In this document: positions 21,640 to 31,944 of the stretch, in pieces | Layout: each line of letters opens with the position of its first letter | Position numbering within the stretch: the stretch's first letter is position 1 | Assembly: GCA_006503475.1 (NCBI GenBank) | Contig: RSEH01000275.1 | Coordinates: 1 to 61,349, forward strand | Direction: 5' to 3' | DNA length: 61,349 nucleotides | DNA from: Stentor roeselii | Taxonomy: Eukaryota > Ciliophora > Heterotrichea > Heterotrichida > Stentoridae | Program-made: the position numbers and the translations under genes | The notes under the pieces: generated by a model | Seen by the model: the letters and a program-made list of their open reading frames with translations, nothing else | What the model was told of the DNA's origin: nothing | Databases searched by the model: none

Positions 21640-23655
21640 AGATTTAATATTTATTTTTAGAATTAAGTGGAATTAGTGTGGGGTGGTTTGGTAGATTAGG
21701 ATTTTAAAATATTTTAGTTTTTGTTGTGGAAGTGGTTTCATTTTGGATTTTTTGGAAAGGCTTTGGAACTTCATATTTATTATATAGACTTGATTTTGAA
21801 TATTTTGAAATAATTGCATTAAAATATTATATCTGGATTTGGTTAACTTGATTTATTGTTTTGAAATGATATAATAGGTTTGATTATCATTTCGTAAATA
21901 AAAATGAAAAGTTTTAATTGCTTAAAATAAAGGACAACACCCAAATCTTGCTTTTAGTCCTTTTTGATAAATTTTCAAAAACTTTTTAATAATATATACT
22001 AAATTTCAATATATTTTTTTCTGATAAGGGGATTTAACTTCAGAACTTGATGTAATAAATCATTCTGGAAGTTTTATTGGTATTGAGATCATTAAAGAAA
22101 CACGATCTGAGAGACTGTCTTGACTCTTTCAATAAAAAATAAAAATTATATCAGAACTTTTTATTTAAATTTTGATTCTATGACTTTTTATCATAATAAA
22201 AGCTAGTTTTTATAGCATACCTTGGTCAGATTAGACGAAAGGGCTCTAAAATCACACAAACCTTCAAATTTTTATTATAAAATACCTGTATTGAGAATGG
22301 AATACTTGTTCAAATTATTTTGGATTCGATGATAGGTCAACCTACTTTTTTCATCTTTCAAATATTTGCAGATGATTAGGTATTTACTTAGAAATACTCT
22401 CCATCTATACCAATTCTTGAGTTCAATCTGCATCGATATCATATTATCCAAATAGAAATTTTGATCATATTAAAATAATGAGACATGTTTCAAGAGTTTA
22501 ATTAATGTTTGGTGTAAGATTCTTCACCTTGGAAGTATTTTTTAAGGACTAAATCAATTCTCAAAACTTGATTTTTATATGAGCCACCTTTTACTTCGGA
22601 CCTAAGTATGCAAATTTATATGATTCTTTTATATTTTTTAATGATAACATTAATGTTCAACCTTCAGTCAAGAACTACCTCTCAAAAAATATTATAATCG
22701 TTGATAGCAGAATTAAAAAAATAATCGAAATCCTTTGTTTCATATCTATCAAGAGTATTCTTTTTCATATTCCCTTCAGAATATGTCTGATTAATCAAAT
22801 TCAACATAAATCGGTTTTAATCATTCTAATAAATGTCTTTTTGAATAACTCTTAGAAAATTCAATAAAATTCCCTTAAAAATATTAAGGTTCTTCAATAG
22901 CTATAACATTTATAATATAGTGGCCTTAATTCACTCTTTGGTGTAGATGATGGTTTTTATAACTGCACATATATGAAATTCCTAAAGCAGTAACAGAAAT
23001 GGCTATATTTTTCAAATCTTTTAAACTTAAATTCAATTTTATGTCTTCGATTATTCAATGATCACCAGTCAAACGAATTTTAAATGAATTTGGATTAATA
23101 ATATCCAGTATCTCTATAATATTACTTATGAATGATTAAATGATAATTAATTCGAACTTTTGAATATTAGAAGATGAAGAAAAACTATACTTACTCTATC
23201 AATCTTCTGGATGCAATCCGAGACTGTTGTATGCAGATTCTTGAAATTTTGGTTAATATCTGAATTTGTAATATTTTCAATTAGTTTATAGTCTAATAAT
23301 GATTATCATTTATATTTGAATAATTAGACAATCCACCTATAACTTTCGCTATTTTCCATAAAATTATTCCTATCAAATTTCTCTATAGTTTTTTATATCT
23401 TAAAAACTATAACCACAAATCCATCATTTACAGTCACCACTATATCAATAAAATCATCATTATTTCAACCCTATCTTCTTAAAATTCTTAAAATCTTCAA
23501 AAATCTGTATCATATTAATCCTCAATTATTTCTTTAAAACAATAAAAAATATTAAATCTTTTCTTTCCACTCCTTTTCTTCATCAATCTAAATCCCAAGT
23601 TTCACCTGTCATAAAAGAACTTGAATCGTCAATCTAATTTCCTCATCATCTAAAA
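21640..23655. other. Non-coding AT-rich stretch
   Basis: About 2 kb with no supported gene, RNA gene or repeat on either strand. Confidence 0.55.
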
Positions 23656-24405
23656 ATGGACGTATCACCTAGCAAAGAGAGAATCAAGCAGTTGTCCGAA
23701 CGTTTTCTCAACCTCCAGTCGGGCGTCGAAGATGAAAAAAACACTCGAGCAGAACATTTTGAGTCTTACCTTCGGAACTTCGACCATAAAATAGATGCGA
23801 CCAGCTCCTCGTTCGAGTCCAAGTTCCGACTGGCCAAAGAAACTCTGGCCAAACTGAATGAAAATCTCAACAATGAACGCACAGCTCGAGAAATTTTGGA
23901 TGAAAAGAAGTCAAAAGAACTGAAAGTCGCTGAAAACAACCTAAATATCGAGTTGAATCTCCTAAAACAGTCTCGAAAAGAATATGAAATCAGAGTCAAT
24001 AAAGTACTTGATGAGAAACTTTTCAATTTGAAACTTGAGCTTGCAAAAGAAAAGAAAGTAAGAGAAGAAGTGAGCGAGATGCAGAGTCAGCACCTAGACG
24101 ACAACCTAAACAGCTTAACAGCAACAGTCGAAAACGAGAGTTCAAACCGAGAAGAAAGCGCAGAGAAGTTAAACCAGCACATCCAAGAAGAGTTCAGCAA
24201 GTTCGAAGACGAGCTGTTCGCAAACAAGAAAGACCGAGACGAGACAAACGACTCAATGGTGAAGATCATTGAAGACATGCAGAACCGTCTCTTCCTCGAA
24301 ATAACAACCGAGCGTCAAATCCGTCAAAGAACCGAAGAAACCCTTTTAAAGCTTCTAGAAGAGACCTGCAACCGAGTAGAAAACAGTCTAAGAACGGCAT
24401 TTTAA
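23656..24405 (+). CDS. SF-assemblin (striated fibre protein)
   Basis: 249 residues, near the family length. SF-assemblins build the striated fibres attached to basal bodies. The protein has the usual short non-helical head with MDVSPSKERIKQLSERF, then LNLQSGVEDEKNTRAEHFE, and an almost uninterrupted segmented coiled coil to the end. Recurrent charged signatures are ERTAREILDEK, KKVREEVSE, SSNREESAEK and ERQIRQRTEETLLKLLE. It ends 14 bp before the stop of the convergent gene at 24420. In a ciliate the expected place is kinetodesmal or other basal-body fibres. No intron is needed. Confidence 0.93.
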   Translation: MDVSPSKERIKQLSERFLNLQSGVEDEKNTRAEHFESYLRNFDHKIDATSSSFESKFRLAKETLAKLNENLNNERTAREILDEKKSKELKVAENNLNIELNLLKQSRKEYEIRVNKVLDEKLFNLKLELAKEKKVREEVSEMQSQHLDDNLNSLTATVENESSNREESAEKLNQHIQEEFSKFEDELFANKKDRDETNDSMVKIIEDMQNRLFLEITTERQIRQRTEETLLKLLEETCNRVENSLRTAF

Positions 24406-24419
24406 CTAAATAGGCTCAT

Positions 24420-24779
24420 TTAGTCCCTATGTATATCTTTTTTGATCTTTCTCGATAGTCTCGACGAGTCGACTTTAATTTTCTGGGAATCCTTTTCCAT
24501 TACTTTCCTTTCAATCAACTTCTGAATAGCTGCACGGCTGATGTTTTCTGATTTATGCAAAAGGTCTTCCTTATGAATTGGTTTGATATCGTTTTTGCGA
24601 GTCGTGAAAGTGATCGGGTGGGTCAAGTTATCATCGCAGAGAAGTTTTTCGTCGATTTTTATCTCGTCCTCGTCAGGTACCGTGTTTTGGTGAATAATCA
24701 ACACTGACGTCCGATGTGGCTTCGCTTTGTCGAAGTTCATTTCCATGGCTTGAGCAACTGAAGACTCGATGCAGCCCAT
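24420..24779 (-). CDS. Small protein with predicted N-myristoyl/palmitoyl signal (MGCIESS)
   Basis: 119 residues, no recognised domain. The N-terminus MGCIESSVAQ fits an N-myristoylation site (Gly2, Ser6), with Cys3 as a likely palmitoylation site, so membrane attachment is expected. The rest is charged, with a helical basic C-terminus (LIERKVMEKDSQK, SRLSRKIKKD). Its ATG lies only 5 bp after the stop of the upstream same-strand RING gene, so it may be co-transcribed with it. Its stop is 14 bp from the SF-assemblin stop on the other strand. Confidence 0.75.
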   Translation of the reverse strand: MGCIESSVAQAMEMNFDKAKPHRTSVLIIHQNTVPDEDEIKIDEKLLCDDNLTHPITFTTRKNDIKPIHKEDLLHKSENISRAAIQKLIERKVMEKDSQKIKVDSSRLSRKIKKDIHRD

Positions 24780-24784
24780 TTTTA

Positions 24785-26824
24785 TTAAATATCTACTGCT
24801 TTTGAGATAAGCACACCGAATAAAGGACTTGAAAGTGATGCTGAAATAACTTCAGGAGTTTTTTTTACTTTTAACAGTTCCAAGTCGGGAAGCTTTAACC
24901 TGGAAAAGGCTTTTGTTGTGAAATAATGACCTGGATTCATTTCTATGATGAACTCGTGAAGGACATGGTTGGACTCAAGGTAGATCAATGAAGGAAATTC
25001 GAGATTTCTTGCTTTATTTGAAAAATCTTCGACTTTTTGAAGATTTTCTGTTGTTTTTAAAGGAAAACTGCAGAAAGTGTTGAAAATTTCAGAAGAAATG
25101 CAAGAATTGTCTGATAAAAGAAGTTTTTGATAAGTGATTCTTGATGGTGGCACTGACAGTGGGTGGAAAGGAGGCTTGTAAGGCACGTAGCAGTACCCAA
25201 GGATCAGTCCTTTGCAGAGCAGGTCTATATCGCACTTGAATCTGAGGACTACCTTAAAACTCTTCTCAGATTTAAACAAATTTCTCGCTCCTAAGTTACT
25301 ACAAGACGAAGAAGCGAAAAAATAAAAAGGTCTCGTCGCTATTGAAGTGCATTGTGACCGCAAGGACTCAACAAGGCAAAAAGCTTTAAAAATCTCAGAT
25401 AATCTCCTAACCCCCATATTTGAAATCAGTTTCAATGCTTTGTTTTCTAGTTTTCTATTTGAAACGTCGTCGTATTGAAGCATCTGAAGTCGATCTGATA
25501 TCAGGTCTTCTATCGGCTTCACTGATAAATCGTGAATGCCGAACAAATTACCTTTCATTTCTAAACACTTCTCGCATTGCAGGGCGAAAGGGCGACTACC
25601 GATATTTGTGATGGGCAAATTGTGTATCAAGCACTTTATCTTGAGAAAGTCTAAAAGACTTCGGGCATAAGAACTTTCTTTGATTTTTTCCTTCCATTTT
25701 CGGCAGTCGAAACCACATTCATAACAGGTTTGAAGATTTAGGTGGTCTTGACAGGAGTAGTGGAAACAAGGAAGACGCCAAATGGGTTGATCGTTGAACT
25801 CATGGGTTGCATGGCAAGTTGGAATTGTTAAGTATTTCCAGCTGTAGTATTGGGAATAATTCAATTCTCTTCGGTCAAGTGGGCATTCACGACAATGACC
25901 ACTGGAGAGACACTTATAGCAAATGACGTGATCGCATTCTAGGATAATGCCTCGGCTAGAGCCGAGGCTGATTTTATTGCAGCACTCGACGCATCTTACA
26001 TCTTTGAATTGATCTTCAGATAAAAGACTTCTGCCCTCTAAGACCAGCAAAGCCAGATCTCTTGGACTTGACAGGGTAATACTGCGCTTTAAAACCTGTA
26101 TCATAAACTGATTAAGACACCTTGCATCTACTTGATTGGCCTTTTGTCTTAAAACATCAACCACAGCAGAAACTGTATCTTTCACAGAAGACAGCGAAAG
26201 ACAACCCTGGCCAGAAGAACAACGTCTACAAAGTCCTTCAAGATTCAAATTAATCGACTCAGCCTTAATATTCTTATGTTCCCTGCAGAAAAGTCCAGAA
26301 TCCACCTGTGACAACCACCGACAATCTTCTAAAAGTTCTCGAGTCGATTTGGAAATCAACAGTTTTAAACGATCCTTACATAAAAAGTCACTGTTTCGCG
26401 ATAGCAGCTCGAAAAATGCCTTTTCAACATCTGAATAGCTAAGAAGAGCAGGTCTTTCACGAGGTTCACAAAGACCGATGCAGTTTCTACATAGTGGGAT
26501 AAAAGAATCTATTAAAAAGTGTGTTGATTCTGAATCATCATTTGAACAAGGCACCAGGTAGAAGTTCTTAACAGAATTGACTATTTTAACTGCCAGGTCT
26601 TCACATTCCTCATTAAAACAAATACACTTTAAAGTCTGTTTCTGGTAACATTCTCTACAAAACGTTAAAAAGCCCTGGACCTGGTCCTCTATTCGAGAAA
26701 GGCAAAAATTTGACCTGCTTTGAGAAGGGTCAGTCTTCAGTTCCCTTCTGCACTTGGAACACTGAAGCCTTGACCTTGACTTTTCTTCATCATTTCGAAG
26801 GGTGGGTACAACAATTAAAGACAT
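24785..26824 (-). CDS. D8-type RING protein, tandem paralogue A
   Basis: 679 residues, probably an E3 ubiquitin ligase. An N-terminal zinc module (CSKC at 22-25, CREC at 56-59) is followed by CRNC (112-115) and a FC-x2-H/LC-x2-C pair (180-202). The RING uses C278, C281, C297, H299, C302, C305, C314 and D317. The last ligand is Asp in CPLD, as in RBX1. Next comes a module shared by all five paralogues: CHATHEF, LPCFHYSCQDH, CYECGF. A later CLIH/CEKC pair is B-box-like. The final 180 residues are beta-rich (FKVVLRFKCDIDLLCKGLILG, GHYFTTKAFSRLKL) and loosely resemble a PHR sandwich. That last comparison is inference. It diverges from the 26873 gene over 48 bp. Confidence 0.8.
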   Translation of the reverse strand: MSLIVVPTLRNDEEKSRSRLQCSKCRRELKTDPSQSRSNFCLSRIEDQVQGFLTFCRECYQKQTLKCICFNEECEDLAVKIVNSVKNFYLVPCSNDDSESTHFLIDSFIPLCRNCIGLCEPRERPALLSYSDVEKAFFELLSRNSDFLCKDRLKLLISKSTRELLEDCRWLSQVDSGLFCREHKNIKAESINLNLEGLCRRCSSGQGCLSLSSVKDTVSAVVDVLRQKANQVDARCLNQFMIQVLKRSITLSSPRDLALLVLEGRSLLSEDQFKDVRCVECCNKISLGSSRGIILECDHVICYKCLSSGHCRECPLDRRELNYSQYYSWKYLTIPTCHATHEFNDQPIWRLPCFHYSCQDHLNLQTCYECGFDCRKWKEKIKESSYARSLLDFLKIKCLIHNLPITNIGSRPFALQCEKCLEMKGNLFGIHDLSVKPIEDLISDRLQMLQYDDVSNRKLENKALKLISNMGVRRLSEIFKAFCLVESLRSQCTSIATRPFYFFASSSCSNLGARNLFKSEKSFKVVLRFKCDIDLLCKGLILGYCYVPYKPPFHPLSVPPSRITYQKLLLSDNSCISSEIFNTFCSFPLKTTENLQKVEDFSNKARNLEFPSLIYLESNHVLHEFIIEMNPGHYFTTKAFSRLKLPDLELLKVKKTPEVISASLSSPLFGVLISKAVDI
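25949..25968. repeat. Perfect hairpin inside RING of paralogue A
   Basis: GCCTCGGCT, two-base loop AG, AGCCGAGGC: a 9-bp perfect stem. It encodes the loop between RING cysteines 2 and 3 without changing its length relative to the paralogues. Confidence 0.85.
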
Positions 26825-26872
26825 GTTTATAACTTTCTAAAATAATTCTCTCTGAATCTCTAAATAATCTAC
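26825..26872. promoter_or_regulatory. 48-bp divergent intergenic region
   Basis: The ATG codons of the RING A gene (minus) and the 26873 gene (plus) are 48 bp apart. Any promoters and both 5' UTRs must fit here or reach into coding sequence. TTATAAAC precedes the minus-strand ATG. Confidence 0.4.
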
Positions 26873-27922
26873 ATGGCAGATGACCGAAAACAACTCGAAA
26901 TCACTCAAGACTTCCTGGAAAAACACAGAAGTAACACTAGAAAATACATGCATCTTCTTTCAAAACCCAACGAAAAACCAACAAGCATTCAAGAAACCCT
27001 CACAAGAATCGAGTCTAAGTTCGGACTCAGCATAAAACGATCAAATTCTTCAGAAGTCCCTCAAATTCCTAGTATTCCTGAAAAAACTACGGAAAACGAC
27101 TCGATTCAAGACTTTATCAAGCAAATACGTGCAAAGTACCTCGCTTCAAATGACTCTGGACAAGAGTCGCTTTTGAAGCCAGATGAAAAAAAGGAAGATG
27201 AGACTTTAGAACTGAGAAGAAATAAAAGTGAAGTCATTCCTGAAATTTTAGGCCTTGAGGCGAGTTTTCCAGAAGAGAAAAAATCGACAGTTGTTCAAGT
27301 AGAGTCCTTTTCTCTTAGCGAAAAAAGTGAAAAAAGGGTAAATTTAGAGAAATCTGTTCAAAAAACAAGAAAATCTGAAAAATCATTTGAAAAAGTTAAT
27401 TTTTTCCATGAAAAACGTGAAGAAAATTTTGAAAAATTAGGGAAAAGTGAGCAGTTGACAATTGAAGATAATGCTTTGCTGTTGAGTGACTTGATCTCAG
27501 AGGTTCCTTCAGTCCATTCTCCTCTCAGTCGCCCTCCAAGGTCAAAAGTCTCTGAAGAAGGACACGAAGAGCACTGCAAAGAAGACATAAATCGAAGTCT
27601 TCACGAAAATTCAATGAGCATGTCTTTTCGAAGGGTCCATACAGAGCAACTCCTAAACTCCGCCATCAGCGAAGTGATCACATCACGCTTAGGCATCAGA
27701 AAAAAGCCTCAAAGTAACCCAGGAGTCTTTTCTTTTGAATCTTTTCTGAATGCGGGAAAGTTAAAATTCGCTCCTTTGAAAAAAGTCGTCAATTTTGACC
27801 TGGTTTTCAAAAATGATGAAATTTTGAAAGGATTGATGATGAGAAAGGAAAAAGTTTTAAAGGAACTTGAAAGACTTGAAGATGAAAAAGTAAAAGTTTT
27901 GGAATTAATGAATAAGGTTTAA
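26873..27922 (+). CDS. Uncharacterised Ser/Glu/Lys-rich protein inserted in the RING array
   Basis: 349 residues with no recognised domain. It is strongly charged and Ser-rich (KSEKSFEKVNFFHEKREE) with a predicted helical C-terminus (FKNDEILKGLMMRKEKVLKE) likely to form a coiled coil. Two short IQ-like or amphipathic helices are suggested at ETLTRIESKFGLSI and SIQDFIKQIRAKYLA, which repeat a similar pattern. It lies on the opposite strand to the RING genes around it. Its start is 48 bp from RING A and its stop is 6 bp from the stop of RING B, so it splits the array. Function unknown. Confidence 0.75.
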   Translation: MADDRKQLEITQDFLEKHRSNTRKYMHLLSKPNEKPTSIQETLTRIESKFGLSIKRSNSSEVPQIPSIPEKTTENDSIQDFIKQIRAKYLASNDSGQESLLKPDEKKEDETLELRRNKSEVIPEILGLEASFPEEKKSTVVQVESFSLSEKSEKRVNLEKSVQKTRKSEKSFEKVNFFHEKREENFEKLGKSEQLTIEDNALLLSDLISEVPSVHSPLSRPPRSKVSEEGHEEHCKEDINRSLHENSMSMSFRRVHTEQLLNSAISEVITSRLGIRKKPQSNPGVFSFESFLNAGKLKFAPLKKVVNFDLVFKNDEILKGLMMRKEKVLKELERLEDEKVKVLELMNKV

Positions 27923-27928
27923 TGGTTT

Positions 27929-30031
27929 TTAGAGGATTTCTTCTGTTGTGAGAAGATGGTTTACTGGCGTTAGAGATATTCCGAGGACTGGACTGGAGAT
28001 CATCGCGTTTAAAGCGCCGGATTTTTTAGGTGGAAGAGTCCATTCAATGAAGTCATTCTTGAACCTGGTGAAAGCTTTTGAGTAGTAATAAAACCCTTCC
28101 TTTAAAACCACCCAAAATTCAAACCTTGCTCGTTCCGCATTTAAATAAATCAAATGCTCGAATTCACAGAGATATAAAATTTCACAGTTTTTTTCCATGA
28201 TTTTTTCGATTGTTTCTAGTCCTTCAACGTGTTTAACTGGAGATACTTTGAACTGGTTAAATTTTTTTTCAATAATTTGGACTTCATTGCCAAATCTGTC
28301 AAGTTCTATTGTTTTCTGAAGGATTTCAAATGGACTGGAAAAGTAAAGATTTTCTGAAGAATACGGCAGATAACAAGCAGAAATAATAAAACCTTTCAAC
28401 AAAACGTCTTTTTTCACTGAAAAACTCAAAACGACTTTAGTGTTATTCACGAATTTCACTGCTTTCGTCGACCAGTAAAACTTAGGGTAAAAACTTCTGA
28501 AAAAAAGAAAGTTTTTCCAGCTGGTACTTGAAAAAACCTCTTGAATTGCGTCTAGCACAAGACAAGTCTTGTGCTGGAGATTTAGTGTCATCAAGTTAAA
28601 ATAAGAAATCGACTTCAAAAAGGTATTGCAGTAAAAAATATCTTTAAAGTAACGCAAACCTCTTCCTGGGGCTTTTTGAGTCTCAACTTGAATCCGATCC
28701 TCAAAACTCTTCCTAAAAATTCCCAAACACGCCATTTCTTTCCCTTCAATAAAAAAAGTCTTCTCACCTTCACAATCCTCACAAAGCAGTTCAAAAGGCT
28801 GCATTTGAAAAAATTTAACTTTTTTTCGATGTTTCTGACAATTTACCTGAAAAAACTTTAAAAACCCTTCAATTTTTTCACTTCTTTTTGTACTCCAAGG
28901 CCACAAATCAACTGAAAATCCGCATTGAAAACAGCAAAAGCCTTTTAAGTGATTCAAGCACGAGTAATGAAAACAAGGAAGTTTCCAGACTTCAGGTCCT
29001 TGAAGGTCATGTCCGAAGTGGCATTGAGCATTGAATTCTTGAGTTCTTTTAAAGAACTTCTCGTAAACTAGAGGCTCGCTGTCCAGGATGCAGCGTCCAG
29101 AGTAGTCTTGATTAAGACACTTGAAGCATATTAAGTGCCCACATTTAAGTTCTATTAAAATTCCTTGCGCAAGGCTTGCCTTGCGCAGACAAAACACACA
29201 ACGGGCCAGGGGGTACTCGAAACCAATGAGAAAGTCTTGGACTTCTAGGATCAGAAGGTTTAAAGTTGAAGAAGAGTCGATTTTTATTAGTTTGGGCAAG
29301 TGAAGCACTTGAAGGATGAACTTGTTTAGGCTTAGAGGATTGAAGGATTTGTGTATTGCTCGAAGTGACTCGATTATTGTGCTTGATGATGCTTCTTGAT
29401 AGGATAAGTCGATTAGTGAGCGAGACTCGGGTGAGTGACTTGAACAGATTGAACATAAAGGACGGAGTTGCTTGTCTAGCATTGATGCTCGGGACTTCGG
29501 GTGGAATTGGCAGAAGACTCCGTTTTGCAATTGGTCTAACCATCGGCAGGATGAGAGTAAAGAGGACAGAGAGTGTGATATTAAACGCTTTATTCGATCG
29601 GAACTTAGAATTGAAGAATTTTTTTTAAGTAAATTGAAAAATAATGATTCTACTGTGGAATAGTTCAGTTCAACTGATTTGGTTTGGGTTATGTCACACT
29701 CGAAATTTTTGCATATTGGTAATAATGAGATTAAATCGATTGATTTCGCTGGAAGTGAGCTGTGTTCGAAACAGCTTACATCATAAAAAAAGTAAACCTT
29801 TCTCCTATTCTCATCATTTTCTTCAATAAACCTTCCCTGATCTCCACTTTCTTCAATCTCATCTTTACACTCTTGACACACAATATTAAATCCTTGCAAA
29901 TCTCTATCAAATCCCTCAGACTGATACTGAAACAAAACAAAAGACTTAGAAAACTCCTGACAACGCTTACAAGAAACAATTTTTTTCAATGAAGTCTCTT
30001 GTTGCCTAAGTAAAGGATGAGTTCTCATCAT
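27929..30031 (-). CDS. D8-type RING protein, tandem paralogue B
   Basis: 700 residues, collinear with paralogue A over its length. N-terminal zinc pairs are CKRC (21-24) and CQEC (52-55). GVFCQFH/LCSIC lies at about 171-196. The RING is C278, C281, C297, H299, C302, C305, C314 and D317, the same numbering as in A, with CILD as the terminal Cys-x-x-Asp. The shared second module reads CHFGHDL, LPCFHYSCLNH, CFQCGF. The beta-rich C-terminus has KVVLSFSVKKDVLLKGFII and EGFYYYSKAFTRFK. Probable E3 ligase. Two perfect 10-bp hairpins lie in this gene. The ATG follows the RING C stop by 13 bp, with TTATAAT in the spacer. Confidence 0.8.
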   Translation of the reverse strand: MMRTHPLLRQQETSLKKIVSCKRCQEFSKSFVLFQYQSEGFDRDLQGFNIVCQECKDEIEESGDQGRFIEENDENRRKVYFFYDVSCFEHSSLPAKSIDLISLLPICKNFECDITQTKSVELNYSTVESLFFNLLKKNSSILSSDRIKRLISHSLSSLLSSCRWLDQLQNGVFCQFHPKSRASMLDKQLRPLCSICSSHSPESRSLIDLSYQEASSSTIIESLRAIHKSFNPLSLNKFILQVLHLPKLIKIDSSSTLNLLILEVQDFLIGFEYPLARCVFCLRKASLAQGILIELKCGHLICFKCLNQDYSGRCILDSEPLVYEKFFKRTQEFNAQCHFGHDLQGPEVWKLPCFHYSCLNHLKGFCCFQCGFSVDLWPWSTKRSEKIEGFLKFFQVNCQKHRKKVKFFQMQPFELLCEDCEGEKTFFIEGKEMACLGIFRKSFEDRIQVETQKAPGRGLRYFKDIFYCNTFLKSISYFNLMTLNLQHKTCLVLDAIQEVFSSTSWKNFLFFRSFYPKFYWSTKAVKFVNNTKVVLSFSVKKDVLLKGFIISACYLPYSSENLYFSSPFEILQKTIELDRFGNEVQIIEKKFNQFKVSPVKHVEGLETIEKIMEKNCEILYLCEFEHLIYLNAERARFEFWVVLKEGFYYYSKAFTRFKNDFIEWTLPPKKSGALNAMISSPVLGISLTPVNHLLTTEEIL
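28554..28575. repeat. Perfect hairpin in RING paralogue B (C-terminal part)
   Basis: AGCACAAGAC, loop AA, GTCTTGTGCT: a 10-bp perfect stem in frame in the coding sequence. Confidence 0.85.
29166..29187. repeat. Perfect hairpin inside RING of paralogue B
   Basis: TGCGCAAGGC, loop TT, GCCTTGCGCA: a 10-bp perfect stem at the same position in the RING as the hairpin of paralogue A, but with unrelated sequence. Confidence 0.85.
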
Positions 30032-30044
30032 TATTCTATTATAA

Positions 30045-31934
30045 TTAATCTCCTACAAGCATACTAAAATCAAAAAGACCCAGTCCAACGATGGGTCCCG
30101 CAAAAGACAACTTTTTCGAAGTCTGTCTTATTTTTCCAAACTTAATCTCCGAGAAGTATTTTTCTTTGTTTCGAGAAAAAGGAACTCCATGAAAATATCT
30201 CCCTTTATTCACCTTGACAGTGATTTCATACCTGTTCTTATCAGTCATATAAAGTGACTTACTCAAGATATAAACTCGAGAATTTTTCAACAATTTCGAA
30301 TTATCTGAGTTTAACTCAGAAACTTCACAATAAGCCAAAAGTCTCACAACTGACAAGACAGTCCCATCTTCCTTTTTCACAGCTTTAACCTCGACTTCAT
30401 CTAGGACAACAGGCAAGTTAAACACTGGAAGTGCGATAAACTGATCTGCAATGATCAAACTCGTAAGAATCAAGTCATTCCTCGGCACCAAGTGAATGTA
30501 AAATTCAGTCATTTCCTCTAAAATCAACTCCCTTGAAGAATCTGAGAGACTCGGGTAAAGTTTATTAAAAAACTTTAAAAAAACATTAGAATCAACTTGA
30601 TGATTCCCTTGAAAACTTCTAACAAGAGCTAAAAATAACTGACGGCTTTTCATAGAGACGATTCCTAAACAAACTGCAAGTTTTAGAAGGTTTTCTTGAT
30701 AAAGATTAGAAAAAATTGAAAGATTTTGCCATTGTTCAGGGCATAGAGCATGGTAGTAAATTTTTTGCATTAAAAAATTATCAAATTTCTTGTTTTCTGA
30801 GATTTCAAATGAAACTTTTTCATTTGAGATGCAGGAGTTGCATTGAAGTTCAAGAGGAAATAACTGAACTTTCGTCACTTTTAAGCTGTGCCTGGGGCAA
30901 ACGAATGACGTGAAATTCAGAAAATTTTCAATTTTTTTTGAATTTTTAAAAGATTTCGGGAAATTTATCAGAAAAAATCCGCATTTTTCGCAGAATTCTG
31001 AAGATTCATGAATTTTGCATGAATAATGAAAGCAGGGCAGGCGAGTGATGATTTTTTCTTCTGAAATTAGATGGTTTTGATGACATTCGTAACCAGGGCT
31101 GAATTGGTGCATTTCACAGTTGTTGTAAATAATTTTTTTATAGTCGATTGGACAATTTTCTGCGTATTCTGAGTTGATACAAGAAAAGCACATCGTATGG
31201 CCACATTGAAGTTCAACAGGAAGTTTATTCCCGACACTAGTGGTTCTACTGCAAGCGACACATCGTTTTTTCTTTAACTTTTCGCTGCCTGCAGCGAAAA
31301 AATCTTTCGTTTCCATTAAATAAAGAATCAAAGTGTCCTTATCCTTGGGAATCTCCTGTCTTCTAATAGCTCCTTTTTCAATCATGAACCTATTCAAGTT
31401 TTTTTCAGTCTTTACCTTGGTTTTAATGAAATCCATTAAAAAAACTCCTGTTTTTTCAATATTTCTCAGATCTTTAAATTCATTTTTTTGTTCAGTCCTG
31501 TTGAAGCACTCTTCACAAAACACTTCTAAACCACTATCAATAAAAAAACCCTCAGTCCAAGGATGATTAAAGCAAGAAGGTCCATTAAACAAAGCACAAA
31601 GCCATCTACAACTTTCTAACAATTCTTGAAAATCTTCTGAAATTAACCTCCTGATTCGATCAGAGTCAATTTTTTCTTGAAATTTTTGAAGTAAACAGAA
31701 AAACTCTCTTTCAATATCTTTATAAATAAGTAACTTCACATTCAACTCAGAAGGAATGAAGCAAAGTTTGCAAATTGGTGTGAAAGAAAAGGGAATATAA
31801 CGAGATGCCTGTTCATTTGGATGAAACTTGCAAAGAACTCTTAAAAAAATTGACTGTTCTTGTGAAAGATGAGATTCAGGTGCTGGGTATGTTTGATTCA
31901 AGGCTTCTTGCCTCAATTTACAAATGCCGTTCAT
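30045..31934 (-). CDS. D8-type RING protein, tandem paralogue C (short N-terminus)
   Basis: 629 residues. It lacks the N-terminal paired-Cys zinc module of the other four and begins near CKFH/CKLC (35-58). CFNH and CEEC lie at 121-143. The RING is C225, C228, C244, H246, C249, C252, C261 and D264 (CPID). The second module reads CHQNHLI, LPCFHYSCKIH, CEKCGF, followed by CPRH/CNSC. The C-terminal beta region has LVPRNDLILTSLIIADQF and KGRYFHGVPFSRNKEKY. Probable E3 ligase. It starts 10 bp after the stop of paralogue D with TTATAA exactly in that spacer. Confidence 0.8.
   Translation of the reverse strand: MNGICKLRQEALNQTYPAPESHLSQEQSIFLRVLCKFHPNEQASRYIPFSFTPICKLCFIPSELNVKLLIYKDIEREFFCLLQKFQEKIDSDRIRRLISEDFQELLESCRWLCALFNGPSCFNHPWTEGFFIDSGLEVFCEECFNRTEQKNEFKDLRNIEKTGVFLMDFIKTKVKTEKNLNRFMIEKGAIRRQEIPKDKDTLILYLMETKDFFAAGSEKLKKKRCVACSRTTSVGNKLPVELQCGHTMCFSCINSEYAENCPIDYKKIIYNNCEMHQFSPGYECHQNHLISEEKIITRLPCFHYSCKIHESSEFCEKCGFFLINFPKSFKNSKKIENFLNFTSFVCPRHSLKVTKVQLFPLELQCNSCISNEKVSFEISENKKFDNFLMQKIYYHALCPEQWQNLSIFSNLYQENLLKLAVCLGIVSMKSRQLFLALVRSFQGNHQVDSNVFLKFFNKLYPSLSDSSRELILEEMTEFYIHLVPRNDLILTSLIIADQFIALPVFNLPVVLDEVEVKAVKKEDGTVLSVVRLLAYCEVSELNSDNSKLLKNSRVYILSKSLYMTDKNRYEITVKVNKGRYFHGVPFSRNKEKYFSEIKFGKIRQTSKKLSFAGPIVGLGLFDFSMLVGD
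31279..31300. repeat. Perfect hairpin in RING paralogue C
   Basis: TTTTCGCTGC, loop CT, GCAGCGAAAA: a 10-bp perfect stem, encoding the FFAAGSEK stretch about ten residues before the RING. Confidence 0.85.
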
Positions 31935-31944
31935 TTATAAGAAA

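Noticed and set aside
25949-31300. Hairpins as Rho-independent terminators or IS ends
   Set aside because: They lie in the middle of intact eukaryotic coding frames, lack following T runs, and are not flanked by a transposase or target duplications.
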